This document shows positions 1-9,119 of a stretch of 64,000 nt of DNA, in pieces (the first letter of the stretch is position 1; each line of letters opens with the position of its first letter). Made by a program: the position numbers and the translations under genes. The DNA is from Pseudomonas guineae (GTDB taxonomy: Bacteria; Pseudomonadota; Gammaproteobacteria; Pseudomonadales; Pseudomonadaceae), in NCBI RefSeq assembly GCF_900113745.1, contig NZ_FOQL01000005.1:62001-126000 (forward strand), read 5' to 3'. The notes beneath the pieces are model-generated. The model saw nothing but the letters and a program-made list of their open reading frames with translations. It searched no databases and was not told where the DNA came from.

Positions 1-57
1 GCCAAGCGCGCCAACAAAAAACCACCGAGCAGAAGCAGCAGCGAAGGCAAGAAGTGA
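1..57 (+). CDS. 3' end of an unidentified protein with a basic tail (partial)
   Basis: An open frame runs from the left edge to a TGA at 55-57. It encodes a Lys/Ser/Pro-rich tail ending SRSSSEGKK, which resembles the disordered basic C-termini seen on, for example, DEAD-box RNA helicases. Only 18 codons are visible, so neither the product nor the reality of the gene is certain. It would converge on the acyl-CoA dehydrogenase, with the bidirectional hairpin at 276-312 between them. Confidence 0.35.
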   Translation, partial: AKRANKKPPSRSSSEGKK

Positions 58-275
58 CTGAAGCGCACAGCAGCAAAACGCGACAAAACGGCACCTACAT
101 AGCGGCGAACAGTAGTTAACGCCGCGCATTTTGCCTGTATCTAAGGCACTTCGCACGGAACCTGCTAAGCAAATCGATCAGCCGCCTCATGCTTTTATCG
201 CCATAAAGCGCTGCAATCTGATGTTTTTACAGCGCGCCCTAACGGGATAGTGCCGGCGGCTGGAATAGCAGACAT
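58..275. other. Intergenic stretch, no feature recognised
   Basis: About 220 bases between the putative gene end at 57 and the terminator hairpin. No open frame with a ribosome binding site, no RNA gene and no clear repeat was found on either strand. Confidence 0.5.
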
Positions 276-312
276 AAAAAAACCGCCACCCCAAGGGGCA
301 GCGGTTTTTTTG
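276..312. terminator. Rho-independent terminator, probably bidirectional
   Basis: A GC-rich hairpin has arms ACCGCCACCCC and GGGGCAGCGGT, flanked by an A run on the left and a T run on the right, so it could work in both directions. It lies about 20 bases beyond the stop codon of the minus-strand acyl-CoA dehydrogenase. Confidence 0.85.
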
Positions 313-330
313 AACTGAAAGGACTTGGGC

Positions 331-2136
331 TTAGTAACCCAGGGCGAAGTCTTCTTCGGCCATGTCCATCAGGTTGTTGGCGCCAGACAGCATGGCTTCA
401 ACGTGCGTACGGGTACGCGGCAGGATGCGTGCAAAATAGAAGTTAGCGGTCTGCAACTTGGCCTTGTAGAAGGCTTCGTCTTCAGCGCCGGCCGCCAGCT
501 TTTCAGCCGCCAGACGGGCCATGTCAGCCCAGAAGTAAGCCAAGCAGGCATAGCCGCAGTACATCAGGTAATCCACGGAAGCGGCACCGACTTCTTCGCG
601 ATCCTTCATCGCTGCCATGCCAACCTTCATGGTGATGTCGCCCCACTCTTGGTTCAGCTTAGCCAGCGGCTCGACCAGGCCTTTGATGGCATCGTTGCCT
701 TCGTTGGTCTGGCAGAACTTGTGCACGATCTTGGTGAAGTTCTTCAGCGCGCCGCCCTGGGTCATGAGGATCTTACGACCCAGCAAATCCAGTGCCTGAA
801 TGCCGGTAGTGCCTTCGTACATCATCGAGATGCGGCAGTCGCGAACATTCTGCTCCATGCCCCACTCAGCGATAAAGCCATGGCCGCCATAGATCTGCAT
901 GCCGTGGTTAGCCGCTTCAAAACCAACTTCGGTCATGAATGCTTTGGCGATCGGCGTGAGGAATGCCAGCAGATCGTCTGCAGCCTTCTTCTCGGCTTCG
1001 TCCTGGCTGTACTTGACGATATCAACCTGCTTGGCGGTGAAGTACACCATCGCGCGGTTGCCTTCAGCGAAGGCTTTCATGGTCAGCAGCATACGACGCA
1101 CGTCAGGGTGGACGATGATCGGGTCAGCGGCTTTTTCCGGCGCTTTCGGGCCAGTCAAGGAGCGCATTTGCAGGCGATCACGGGCGTACTTCAGGCCACC
1201 CTGAAAACCGATTTCAGCGTGCGCCAAGCCCTGCAGAGCAGTACCCAAACGAGCGGTGTTCATGAAGGTGAACATGCAGTTCAGACCTTTGTTGGCTGGA
1301 CCGATCAGGTAACCAGTGGCGCCATCAAAGTTCATCACGCAGGTCGCGTTGCCGTGGATACCCATCTTGTGCTCGATCGAGCCACAGGTCACGGTGTTGC
1401 GCTCACCGATATTGCCGTCCGCGTCGACGGTAAACTTCGGCACGATGAACAGGGAGATGCCTTTAGTACCGGCCGGTGCATCGGGCAGGCGTGCCAATAC
1501 GATGTGGACGATGTTACCGGCCATGTCGTGTTCGCCGGCCGAGATGAAGATCTTGGTGCCGGTGAGTTTATAGGTGCCGTCAGCCTGAGGCTCTGCCTTG
1601 GTGCGCAGCATGCCCAAGTCAGTACCGCAATGCGATTCGGTCAGGCACATGGTGCCGGTCCACTCGCCGGATACCAGCTTGGTCAGGTAGGTGTGCTTCT
1701 GGTCGTCAGTACCGTGCTCGGCGATGGTGTTCATGCAACCGTGCGACAGGCCTGGGTACATGCCCCACGACCAGTTAGCAGAGCCAACCATTTCACTCAG
1801 GACCAGACCCAGCGACTCAGGCAGGCCTTGGCCGCCGTGATCGGCGTCATGCGCCAGGCTCGGCCAGCCACCTTCAACGTACTGCTGGTAGGCATCTTTA
1901 AAGCCAGTAGGTGTTTTCACACCATCAGCGGACCAGGTGCAACCTTCGGTGTCACCTACACGGTTCAGCGGGGACAGTACCTGCTCACAGAACTTGGCGC
2001 CTTCTTCGAGGATGGCGTCGACCATATCCGGAGTAGCGTCCTGGCAGCCAGGCAGGCTCTGATAATGCGCTTCGTAGCCGAGCAGTTCGTCGCGTACGAA
2101 ACGGATATCACGCAAGGGGGCCTTGTAATCAGGCAT
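331..2136 (-). CDS. Acyl-CoA dehydrogenase, long form with C-terminal extension
   Basis: A 601-residue FAD-dependent acyl-CoA dehydrogenase, probably catalysing the first step of beta-oxidation on long or unusual acyl-CoAs. The core follows the family order: an N-terminal helical domain, the flavin-binding segment [13 protein letters not shown], a beta domain, and the C-terminal helical segment [17 protein letters not shown], which carries the probable catalytic Glu. About 120 further residues form the extra C-terminal domain typical of the ~600-residue subfamily; ordinary family members have about 380. The ATG at 2136 ([10 protein letters not shown]) is preferred because AGAGGT precedes it at good spacing and family similarity starts there; the open frame extends 35 codons upstream without recognisable sequence. 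It is followed by a strong terminator. Substrate range cannot be read from the sequence. Confidence 0.93.
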   Translation of the reverse strand: MPDYKAPLRDIRFVRDELLGYEAHYQSLPGCQDATPDMVDAILEEGAKFCEQVLSPLNRVGDTEGCTWSADGVKTPTGFKDAYQQYVEGGWPSLAHDADHGGQGLPESLGLVLSEMVGSANWSWGMYPGLSHGCMNTIAEHGTDDQKHTYLTKLVSGEWTGTMCLTESHCGTDLGMLRTKAEPQADGTYKLTGTKIFISAGEHDMAGNIVHIVLARLPDAPAGTKGISLFIVPKFTVDADGNIGERNTVTCGSIEHKMGIHGNATCVMNFDGATGYLIGPANKGLNCMFTFMNTARLGTALQGLAHAEIGFQGGLKYARDRLQMRSLTGPKAPEKAADPIIVHPDVRRMLLTMKAFAEGNRAMVYFTAKQVDIVKYSQDEAEKKAADDLLAFLTPIAKAFMTEVGFEAANHGMQIYGGHGFIAEWGMEQNVRDCRISMMYEGTTGIQALDLLGRKILMTQGGALKNFTKIVHKFCQTNEGNDAIKGLVEPLAKLNQEWGDITMKVGMAAMKDREEVGAASVDYLMYCGYACLAYFWADMARLAAEKLAAGAEDEAFYKAKLQTANFYFARILPRTRTHVEAMLSGANNLMDMAEEDFALGY

Positions 2137-2302
2137 AGCGGTTGACCTCTGCGGTGGATTCTTAGTGTGTAGGTGACCGTGTATTCGGTCATTTACGGGA
2201 GTTCTCCCGGTGCTCGACTGCCTCTTTGGCAATCGAGCCAATCAAACAAGCGTTTGAAACATACGTTTATGCCTATTTAATGTCAAGCACCCCAAGCGCC
2301 GC

Positions 2303-3079
2303 TTAAGTCACCAGGTCGACAAGCGGAACTGGCGCCTGCAAACCACTCAGCTGGGTGTACAGATCAAGATTAGGCGGGATTGGCCGGCCCTGCTGAGCTG
2401 AGCTGGCAGACTCGCTCTCCTCGACGGGCTTATCTTCAGCCTCGTTGCGCTCTTCGGCACGCGCGTCCGTCTCAGCCTGCGCCTCACTACGCTGTTGTTG
2501 CGCGAGCTGAACACGAGCCTCGGCCATCTGCCCAAGGGCTTGAGCCGCCACCTGGCGGTCCTGCGCCGAAGGCTCGGCGGGAGCCAGAGCCGCGCGGATC
2601 ACCACCTCCATCTTGCTCAGGGTGGCTTCGGGGTCATTCGCCACAGGGCCGGTATCGATACCTACTTCGCCCCCCACCGCATAGCGCTTACCATCCGGGC
2701 CACGCGCGTAGGTATAGGTTGGCGCACCGGCGTATTGGCCGCCAATCGCCGCATGGGCCTGCTCGTGGCTACGTACTTCCAAGTCACGACTAACCAGCTC
2801 GGCAATTTCGAGTTGCTCTAGCCGCTGCTGCTCGGGGCTTGGTTCGCCTTGAGTGCGCGTGAATTCAAACGGGCTGGCTGATGAGTCGGCGGATTGGTCA
2901 GCTTCTTCTCGCGCAGAAGTGGACTGCTCATCGGCCAACGCCTGAGGCGCAGTGATTGGAGCTTGGGAGGCGCGAGTGATGTCGGGGGATACATCGGGAG
3001 AGACATTAGGAGCAAGGGTTCGAGCCGGCAGAAGATTTGCTGCAGGCGCAGGATAAGTCGATGCGCCGCCAATCTGCAT
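2303..3079 (-). CDS. Putative metalloprotease, SprA-related / CJM1_0395 family
   Basis: A 258-residue protein. The N-terminal ~90 residues are low complexity (Ala, Ser, Pro, Glu) and probably disordered. The central segment has SHEQAHAAIGGQYAG, an HExxH zinc-metallopeptidase motif, followed by APTYTYARGPDGKRYAVGGE and a Glu that could be a third ligand. This matches the conserved core of the SprA-related family as I remember it. The C-terminus is a Gln/Glu/Ala-rich coiled coil. No signal peptide is visible. It lies just before the short flagellar-rod-like protein at 3145-3444 on the same strand. The substrate is unknown and proteolytic activity is inferred from the motif alone. Confidence 0.75.
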   Translation of the reverse strand: MQIGGASTYPAPAANLLPARTLAPNVSPDVSPDITRASQAPITAPQALADEQSTSAREEADQSADSSASPFEFTRTQGEPSPEQQRLEQLEIAELVSRDLEVRSHEQAHAAIGGQYAGAPTYTYARGPDGKRYAVGGEVGIDTGPVANDPEATLSKMEVVIRAALAPAEPSAQDRQVAAQALGQMAEARVQLAQQQRSEAQAETDARAEERNEAEDKPVEESESASSAQQGRPIPPNLDLYTQLSGLQAPVPLVDLVT

Positions 3080-3144
3080 GCAATGATTCCTTGCCCGAAG
3101 TTACCTAGCGCTTTACTCGCCTGGAGTACGCCCTAGGCGGCAAC

Positions 3145-3444
3145 TCAGGCCGTGGTGTCAATCAGGGTGCCCAGAATCTCATCAGCCGTTTTGACCACCT
3201 TGGCACCGGCCTGCGCGGCATTCTGCCCTTCACGCAGGGCGACCAAGCTTTCTGCGAGATCGGGACGCGTTTGTTCAGCCAAACTGGGGGCTGGGTTGAC
3301 CTGATTAGCCGGCGGCGTAGGCGTAGGCTGTTGTGGCTGGGTGAGCGCATTACTAGCGATATCTGCCGCGGCTTGATCGACCCGGCGCTGACCGGATTGA
3401 ATAGCGCTGATACCCGAATTGAAGGCGCTTCCTGAAATTTCCAT
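3145..3444 (-). CDS. Short protein with a flagellar-rod-like N-terminus
   Basis: A 99-residue protein. The start MEISGSAFNSGISAIQSGQ resembles the N-terminal helix of flagellar rod, hook and FlgC-type proteins (a pattern like 'aLsGlqaaqrrldvtanNIAN'): here SGISAIQSGQRRVDQAAADI is followed by ASNALTQ. A Pro/Gln linker follows, then a second helix ending VVKTADEILGTLIDTTA, which resembles the C-terminal helix of the same proteins. The globular middle of true rod proteins is absent. The ATG at 3444 is chosen over an upstream alternative (3471) because the motif begins there. It shares strand and direction with the HExxH protein. Function unknown. Confidence 0.7.
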   Translation of the reverse strand: MEISGSAFNSGISAIQSGQRRVDQAAADIASNALTQPQQPTPTPPANQVNPAPSLAEQTRPDLAESLVALREGQNAAQAGAKVVKTADEILGTLIDTTA

Positions 3445-3546
3445 GCCTAGGCTCCCACTATCTCTAACCACAAGTGCTCATGATTTAAGCAGAAGTAGCT
3501 CGAAAAATGTACAGACAAAAGGCTATGGCATTGAGTCTGCTTATAA

Positions 3547-4230
3547 CTAGCCGTGCAGAAAATCGAGATTGAGATAACTGGAAACCGCCGCCGGCGTCGC
3601 TTCGGTCAGGCGCGGTATATACCCCAAACATGGCGCAGGTAACCGCTCGGCCAGGGTTGCTAAATTGTCTTCAAGGCGCGAGGTCTGCGGATCGACCACA
3701 TTGGCTACCCAGCCGGCCAACGTCAGACCGTCACGCAGGATCGCCTCAGCCGTCAGCAGCGCATGATTGATGCAGCCCAGCCGCACACCGACCACCAGAA
3801 TAACCGGCAGCTGCAAGGCAATCGCCAAGTCCGACAACGTCGCCTGTCCGGCCAGCGGCACGCGCCAGCCGCCCGCACCCTCGACCAGGGTAAAGTCTGC
3901 GCGCTTATCCAGAATGGCTTGCACCGGCCCCTGCAGCGCCGCCACATCCAGCAACACACCCGCCTCACGCGCGGCCAGATGCGGGGCAATGGCGGGCTCG
4001 AATGCATGCGGATTAACCTCTTCATAGCGCAGCGCGAGTGTGCACTGGCTCAGCAACGCCAAGGCGTCGTCATTGCGCAGTCCATCCGTCGTCAATACAC
4101 AGCCTGAGGCCACCGGCTTAGCAGCAGCCGTGGACAAACCCGCCAGTCGTGCCGCATGCAGGAGGCCGGCGGCAACGGTAGTTTTCCCGACCTCAGTATC
4201 AGTGCCGGTGACAAAGAAGGCCGCACTCAT
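3547..4230 (-). CDS. bioD: Dethiobiotin synthetase
   Basis: A 227-residue ATP-dependent carboxylase closing the ureido ring: 7,8-diaminopelargonate + CO2 + ATP to dethiobiotin. The N-terminal P-loop FFVTGTDTEVGKTTVAAGL (residues 5-23) is diagnostic. The segments AKPVASG and LVEGAGGWRVPL match the substrate and magnesium sites of the family. Length is normal (220-240). Its ATG abuts the bioC stop with no spacer, so translation is probably coupled. It is the last gene of the biotin cluster, and no strong terminator was seen after it. Confidence 0.96.
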   Translation of the reverse strand: MSAAFFVTGTDTEVGKTTVAAGLLHAARLAGLSTAAAKPVASGCVLTTDGLRNDDALALLSQCTLALRYEEVNPHAFEPAIAPHLAAREAGVLLDVAALQGPVQAILDKRADFTLVEGAGGWRVPLAGQATLSDLAIALQLPVILVVGVRLGCINHALLTAEAILRDGLTLAGWVANVVDPQTSRLEDNLATLAERLPAPCLGYIPRLTEATPAAVSSYLNLDFLHG

Positions 4231-5043
4231 CTAAACAATCTCCTTGCGTAACATGCCATAGACCACCTGATAGGTCGCCGGCAACCCTTGCGGCTGGCGG
4301 AACTGTTCATAGGCATTGAGCAGCGCCAGCATACGCGCGCGCCCCGTCAGACCACCGGGGCGGCCGGGGTTAAGGTTGTGCGCGCCGAGTGCTTTCAGTT
4401 CATGGGTCAGGCTGCGCACATCGGGGTAATACAGCGTTTCAGGCATTGTTTGCAGGCTTAACAGCGCCAGCTCGCTGCCGCCACACAAGCGCTGATAATC
4501 CTCTAACTGGCGGAAGCGATTGACGTGAACAAAGCCATCCACCGCCTGCCAGCTATCACGCAGCTCCCGCAGGGTGCCTACGCACAGGCTGCTAAACGCC
4601 AGCACGCCGCCCGGTCTAAGCACGCGCATGGCCTCGCTGAGCACCGCTGGAAAATTCGCGCACCACTGCAGCGCTAAGCTGGAAAACATGAGATCGCAGG
4701 ACTCATCGCGGAACGGCAGGCGCTCGGCATCGCCTGCAACAAATTGCTGCGCGCCACCTAACGGTCGAGCGTGTTGCAACATGCCTTCAGCAATATCCAA
4801 CGCCACACCCTGACTGGCCGGAAAACATTCGCCTAGGGTGCGACTGAAATAGCCGGTGCCGCAGCCCAGATCAAGCCAGCGCAAGGGACTGATCGAGGCG
4901 GGCAACTGCGCCAATAACCGTTGACCAACAGTGCGTTGCAGGGCGGCGACGCTGTCATAGCTCTCCGCCGCCCGGGAAAAAGAAGCGGCAACTTGGCGCT
5001 TGTCCGGCAAGCCGCCGAGTGGGTCGTGGGCCAAGTCAGTCAT
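4231..5043 (-). CDS. bioC: Malonyl-ACP O-methyltransferase
   Basis: A 270-residue SAM-dependent methyltransferase that methylates malonyl-ACP so that fatty acid synthesis can build pimeloyl-ACP methyl ester. The SAM-binding motif [11 protein letters not shown] is near residue 55, with later class-I elements ([30 protein letters not shown]). The start at 5043 ([10 protein letters not shown]) is preferred because family similarity ([17 protein letters not shown]) begins soon after it; the frame is open to 5088 and an ATG at 5055 is possible. The gene overlaps the end of bioH by 8 bases and abuts bioD. Confidence 0.95.
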   Translation of the reverse strand: MTDLAHDPLGGLPDKRQVAASFSRAAESYDSVAALQRTVGQRLLAQLPASISPLRWLDLGCGTGYFSRTLGECFPASQGVALDIAEGMLQHARPLGGAQQFVAGDAERLPFRDESCDLMFSSLALQWCANFPAVLSEAMRVLRPGGVLAFSSLCVGTLRELRDSWQAVDGFVHVNRFRQLEDYQRLCGGSELALLSLQTMPETLYYPDVRSLTHELKALGAHNLNPGRPGGLTGRARMLALLNAYEQFRQPQGLPATYQVVYGMLRKEIV

Positions 5044-5767
5044 CGCCAGCCTCATGCAAAAAAGCCTGAATCGCAGCGGCGATTTCATGGGGCCGCTCTA
5101 GGGCGAAGGCATGGCTGGCATGATCAATCAGGCCGACTTCCACATCCGCCAGCAGCGCTAATAAGGCCGGCGCTACCGTTGCTGGGACCAGCGCATCGGC
5201 TCCGGCGAACAGGTGCAACTGCGGGCCGACAAATGCCTGCAGCGCCGCCCGCGTATCGAGTGCCGCCAGCACATCCAGCCCAGCCAGCAGAGTGGTCGAC
5301 TGAGCCGGTGGCGCAGCAGCAAGCAACTGCCGCGAGAGGCCGCGCGCATCTGCTGCACCTTGGGCGCAGAGCAGGGCGAAACGCTTCAGGGTAACCGCTG
5401 CATCAGCGCAGCAGTCTTGGCGAAAGACGGCAAAGGTTTCGTCGGCCATGGCTGCTGGCCAGCTTGGCTCAGCGACAAAACGCAAATTGCTACCCAAGGT
5501 CAGCAAGCCATTACAACGCTCGCCCCGGCGCGCAGCCAGTTGAGCCGCGAGCATACCGCCCAAGGACCAGCCGCCGAGCCAGGCATCCTGCGCCAGGTTG
5601 GCGTCCAACTCATCCAGCCAGTCGGCGGGGTCGCTGGAGTCTAATAACGGCAGCGGTTCGATCTGCACATGCAGGCGTGGATCAAGCCCGCGCAAGGCAT
5701 CGGCCAGTGGCTGCAAAGGCGCAGAACCCAGGCCCCAGCCTGACAGCAAAATAAGCTTGTCACGCAT
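5036..5767 (-). CDS. bioH: Pimeloyl-ACP methyl ester carboxylesterase
   Basis: A 243-residue alpha/beta hydrolase that removes the methyl ester added by BioC and so frees pimeloyl-ACP for BioF. The nucleophile elbow [11 protein letters not shown] and the C-terminal [12 protein letters not shown], carrying the catalytic His, are both present. The start [12 protein letters not shown] at 5767 overlaps the bioF stop by 8 bases (ATGCGTGA); the much longer upstream frame is a bioF shadow. Pairing of bioH with bioC in one cluster is typical of Pseudomonas, whereas in E. coli bioH lies apart. Confidence 0.94.
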   Translation of the reverse strand: MRDKLILLSGWGLGSAPLQPLADALRGLDPRLHVQIEPLPLLDSSDPADWLDELDANLAQDAWLGGWSLGGMLAAQLAARRGERCNGLLTLGSNLRFVAEPSWPAAMADETFAVFRQDCCADAAVTLKRFALLCAQGAADARGLSRQLLAAAPPAQSTTLLAGLDVLAALDTRAALQAFVGPQLHLFAGADALVPATVAPALLALLADVEVGLIDHASHAFALERPHEIAAAIQAFLHEAGDD

Positions 5768-6938
5768 ACGAGACGCCCTCCTCAACAAGCGGCCAGCACT
5801 CGGCCAGGGCTTCCAGCAGCAGCTCCAGCTGCTCCAGGCTATGCGCCGCGGACAGGGTAACGCGCAGGCGGGCGCTGCCGGCCGGCACGGTGGGTGGGCG
5901 AATCGCCGTGACCAGCAGGCCACGCTCACGCAGCATCTGCGACAACTGTATGGCACGGCCGCTGTCGCCAATCAGGATCGGCTGAATCGGTGTGGCACTG
6001 TCCATTAGTTCAAGACCGATGGCCTGCGCGCCCTCACGGAAGCGTTTGATCAGCACAGCCAAGTGCTCGCGCCGCCAATGCTCGCTGCGCAGCAGCTCAA
6101 GGCTTTTCAGAGTGGCGCAGGCCAGCGCAGGAGGCTGGCTGGTGGTGTAGATATAGGGACGGGCGAATTGCACCAGGGTCTCGATCAGCTCTTCACTGCC
6201 GGCGACAAACGCGCCGGCGGTGCCAAAGGCCTTGCCGAAGGTGCCGACCAGCACCTGCACATCCTCTGGGCCAAGGCCAAACTGCTCGACTATGCCTCCA
6301 CCTGTTGCGCCCAGTGGGCCGAAACCATGGGCATCGTCGACCATCACCCAGGCATTGGCCCGACGCGCTTCGGCGCACAGGGCTGGCAGGTCGGCCAGGT
6401 CACCGTCCATGCTGAAAACGCCGTCAGTGACCACCAGGGTATTACCGTTGGCCTTGCGCAGGCGATTGGCCAAGCTCACAGCATCGTTGTGCAAATAACG
6501 CGAAAACCGCGCGCCGCTGAGCAAGCCCGCGTCTAGTAAGGAGGCGTGATTGAGGCGGTCTTCCAGCACAGTGTCGTCACGCCCGACCAACGCGGTCACC
6601 GCACCGAGGTTAGCCATATAACCGGTGGAAAAAAGTAGCGCTCGCGCTCGCCCGGTGAAGGCAGCGAGGGCCTCTTCAAGCTCATGGTGCGGCGTGCTAT
6701 GGCCGATCACCAGATGTGACGCACCACCACCGACGCCCCAGCGCGCAGCACCCGCACGCCAGGCCTCTATCACCTGCGGGTGATTGGCCAGCCCGAGGTA
6801 GTCGTTAGAACAAAAGGCCAGCAATTGGCGGCCATCAACCTGTACCAGAGGCCCCTGTGGGCTCTCTAACAGCGGACGTTGACGAAAGAGCTGAGCCGCA
6901 CGACGTTCCGCGAGGCGAGTGGCAAGGTCAAAAGACAT
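5760..6938 (-). CDS. bioF: 8-Amino-7-oxononanoate synthase
   Basis: A 392-residue PLP enzyme of the alpha-oxoamine synthase family: pimeloyl-ACP + L-alanine to 8-amino-7-oxononanoate. The PLP-lysine segment [15 protein letters not shown] is present, as are [18 protein letters not shown] and the pyridoxal-contacting [10 protein letters not shown]. The ATG at 6938 ([13 protein letters not shown]) is preferred; an in-frame TTG two codons upstream is possible. It overlaps bioH by 8 bases. A gap of about 120 bases separates it from bioB and holds a family-C palindrome. Confidence 0.96.
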   Translation of the reverse strand: MSFDLATRLAERRAAQLFRQRPLLESPQGPLVQVDGRQLLAFCSNDYLGLANHPQVIEAWRAGAARWGVGGGASHLVIGHSTPHHELEEALAAFTGRARALLFSTGYMANLGAVTALVGRDDTVLEDRLNHASLLDAGLLSGARFSRYLHNDAVSLANRLRKANGNTLVVTDGVFSMDGDLADLPALCAEARRANAWVMVDDAHGFGPLGATGGGIVEQFGLGPEDVQVLVGTFGKAFGTAGAFVAGSEELIETLVQFARPYIYTTSQPPALACATLKSLELLRSEHWRREHLAVLIKRFREGAQAIGLELMDSATPIQPILIGDSGRAIQLSQMLRERGLLVTAIRPPTVPAGSARLRVTLSAAHSLEQLELLLEALAECWPLVEEGVSYA

Positions 6939-6985
6939 AGACAACCTGGATAAGGGCGCAATACCGCGGAAGGTGCCGGGCGGCG

Positions 6986-7040
6986 ATCGACTTTAGCCGC
7001 GACTGACCTCGTGCCAGTTTGCAGCTAAAGCCCCTTCCAC
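6986..7040. repeat. Intergenic palindrome, family C (GCTTTAGC type)
   Basis: Imperfect inverted repeat with CTTTAGC and GCTAAAG arms, ending CCCCTTCCAC. It is read on minus as GTGGAAGGGGCTTTAGC, resembling the elements at 44858-44967 and 51253-51310. It sits between bioB and bioF within the cluster, where it would be transcribed. Confidence 0.6.
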
Positions 7041-7058
7041 CTATTCAGAGCAGAGCCA

Positions 7059-8114
7059 TCAGACCGCGGCGTTATAGAACAGCTTGGAGTCGCGCTGCTC
7101 GACTAGGGCCTGTTCGATGGCGGCCTGATGCACTTCATCAGCATGCTCTTCGCGCTCTTCCGGCTTGATGCCGAGACGGGCGAACAACTCCATATCCTTA
7201 TTCGCCTGCGGGTTGGCAGTTGTCAGCAGCTTCTCGCCGTAGAAAATCGAGTTGGCTCCGGCGAAGAAGGCCAGGGCCTGCATCTGCTCATTCATCGCCT
7301 CACGCCCGGCGGACAGGCGCACATGAGAGTGCGGCATCATGATCCGCGCTACCGCGAGCATGCGGATAAAGTCGAATGGGTCAACGTCTTTCTCATCGGC
7401 CAGTGGCGTGCCCTTAACCTTGACCAACATGTTGATTGGCACCGACTCTGGGTGTTCGGGCAGGTTGGCCAGCTGGATCAGCAGGCCGGCGCGGTCGTCC
7501 AGCGACTCGCCCATACCGAGGATGCCGCCCGAGCAGATCTTCATCCCCGAATCACGCACGTAGGCCAAGGTTTCTAGGCGCTCACCATAAGTGCGGGTGG
7601 TGATAATGCTGCCGTAGAACTCCGGCGAGGTATCCAGGTTGTGGTTGTAGTAGTCGAGACCCGCATCGGCCAACGCCTGGGTCTGATCTTTATCCAGCTT
7701 GCCGAGGGTCATGCAGGTTTCCAGGCCCAAGGCCTTTACACCCTCAACCATTTTCAGCACGTAGGGCATGTCTTTAGCCGACGGATGCTTCCACGCCGCG
7801 CCCATGCAGAAGCGGGTAGAACCGATAGCTTTGGCCTCAGCAGCCGCCTCCAGCACCTTCTGCACTTCCAGCAGCTTTTCTTTTTCCAGGCCGGTGTTGT
7901 AGTGACCGGACTGCGGGCAATACTTGCAGTCTTCTGGGCAGGCGCCGGTCTTGATCGACAGCAAGGTCGAGACCTGCACGCGGTTCGCATCAAAGTGCGC
8001 ACGGTGAACGGTCTGTGCGGCGAACAGCAGATCGTTGAACGGTTGTTCGAAGAGCGCCCTGACTTCAGCAAGAGCCCAGTCGTGACGCAAGTTGGCGGCG
8101 GTGGTGGCGCTCAT
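7059..8114 (-). CDS. bioB: Biotin synthase
   Basis: A 351-residue radical-SAM enzyme that inserts sulfur into dethiobiotin to give biotin. The 4Fe-4S radical-SAM motif [14 protein letters not shown] (CxxxCxxC) lies near residue 50. The auxiliary [2Fe-2S] ligand region is represented by [20 protein letters not shown] and [14 protein letters not shown], and LSAGREAM carries the conserved Arg ligand. Length is normal. It is the first gene of the biotin cluster (B-F-H-C-D); the promoter must lie in the 80-base divergent gap with comF. Confidence 0.98.
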   Translation of the reverse strand: MSATTAANLRHDWALAEVRALFEQPFNDLLFAAQTVHRAHFDANRVQVSTLLSIKTGACPEDCKYCPQSGHYNTGLEKEKLLEVQKVLEAAAEAKAIGSTRFCMGAAWKHPSAKDMPYVLKMVEGVKALGLETCMTLGKLDKDQTQALADAGLDYYNHNLDTSPEFYGSIITTRTYGERLETLAYVRDSGMKICSGGILGMGESLDDRAGLLIQLANLPEHPESVPINMLVKVKGTPLADEKDVDPFDFIRMLAVARIMMPHSHVRLSAGREAMNEQMQALAFFAGANSIFYGEKLLTTANPQANKDMELFARLGIKPEEREEHADEVHQAAIEQALVEQRDSKLFYNAAV

Positions 8115-8194
8115 CGGTTATTCCTTGTTGTGGGCAGTGGCTTGCTACGCTGAGCAAGCACGACACGGATGTTTGGCATAATTATGGAAGGCCT
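8115..8194. promoter_or_regulatory. Divergent bioB / comF promoter gap with a 7-bp inverted repeat
   Basis: The 80-base gap must hold promoters for both divergent genes. It contains the inverted repeat GCTTGCT-ACGCTG-AGCAAGC at 8140-8159, a candidate operator or hairpin. GGAAGG just before the comF ATG is its ribosome binding site. No classical BirA operator was recognised. Confidence 0.5.
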
Positions 8195-8938
8195 ATGCGC
8201 TGTCAACCCGACTCAAGACATCAGGTTTACAACTGGCTAAAAAACAAACAAATCTGTTTGCTTTGCGATGAAACAGCGGACGGCTCACTGGCCATCTGCA
8301 CCAGCTGCGAAACTGAGCTGCCTTGGTTAGGCGACCATTGCCAAATCTGCGCCCTGCCGCTCCCCAGCATCGGCTTGGTGTGCGGCGCCTGCTTGAAACA
8401 GCCGCCGAGTTTTAGCAAGGTCGAAGTGCCCTGGCGCTACGCGTTTCCCATCGACAGCCTGATTACGCGCTTCAAACACCAAGCCAAGTGGCCATTGGGA
8501 CGTCTGCTCGGTGAGCTTTTGTCACATCATTTGCAGCATGCCTTCGATGAGGGCCTAAGCAAACCCGATATCCTTTTGCCAGTCCCCCTGGCGGATAAGC
8601 GGCAACGGCAACGTGGGTTCAATCAGGCCGGGTTACTCACTCAGTGGCTGAGCGCTTTATTGCAGCTGCCGCAGCAGCCGCAGCAGCCGCACTGGCTGCA
8701 ACGCATTATGGATACCCCGGCGCAGCAACAACTCGACGCGGCAACGCGCAAACGCAATTTACGCCAGGCCTTTGCCCTGTCAGCGGAAAGCCAGTTCAGC
8801 GGCCTGCATGTGGCGCTGGTCGATGATGTGCTGACCACCGGCGCCACCGCCGAGAGTCTGGCGCGCCTGTTAAAGAAGGCCGGCGCGGCGCGGGTTGATG
8901 TGTATTGCCTGGCGCGCACGCCCAAACCGGGCGACTGA
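8195..8938 (+). CDS. comF: ComF family phosphoribosyltransferase-like protein
   Basis: A 247-residue ComF/GntX family protein. The N-terminal zinc ribbon has the cysteine pairs CLLC, CTSC, CQIC and CGAC (residues ~18-70). The C-terminal type-I phosphoribosyltransferase fold carries the PRPP-binding motif VALVDDVLTTGATAESLA near residue 210. Family members are linked to DNA uptake and to use of DNA as a nutrient, but the reaction is not established. The start at 8195 follows GGAAGG. A Gln/Pro-rich stretch (LQLPQQPQQPQQPHW) interrupts the middle of the protein. It is divergent from bioB. Confidence 0.9.
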   Translation: MRCQPDSRHQVYNWLKNKQICLLCDETADGSLAICTSCETELPWLGDHCQICALPLPSIGLVCGACLKQPPSFSKVEVPWRYAFPIDSLITRFKHQAKWPLGRLLGELLSHHLQHAFDEGLSKPDILLPVPLADKRQRQRGFNQAGLLTQWLSALLQLPQQPQQPHWLQRIMDTPAQQQLDAATRKRNLRQAFALSAESQFSGLHVALVDDVLTTGATAESLARLLKKAGAARVDVYCLARTPKPGD

Positions 8939-8960
8939 GAGGCAACAGCGGCGACAGATT

Positions 8961-9053
8961 CGTAGGATGGCGTTGAGCATCGCGATACCCATCACAGCGA
9001 ATGCCGGCGCCAAGGTCATCGATGGGTATCACTGCGCTCAACCGCATCCTACG
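8961..9053. repeat. Intergenic palindrome, family B (GGATGG..TTGAGC..ATACCCATC type)
   Basis: A 93-base imperfect palindrome. The left arm contains CGTAGGATGGCGTTGAGC and GATACCCATC; the right arm contains GATGGGTATC and GCTCAACCGCATCCTACG. Related half-elements occur at 35363-35435 and 44810-44841. It lies between comF and srkA and could form a long hairpin in a shared transcript. Confidence 0.8.
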
Positions 9054-9119
9054 AACGCGCAAACACCGCCCACTGATGCAGACGCGTTACACTTCGCGGC
9101 CCACTTGCCGGAGCCGACC

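Noticed and set aside
325..2145. A 606-codon open frame on plus, opposite the acyl-CoA dehydrogenase
   Set aside because: It is antisense to a clearly conserved gene, starts and ends almost with it, and its composition (His/Gln/Gly-rich) is typical of a codon-bias shadow.
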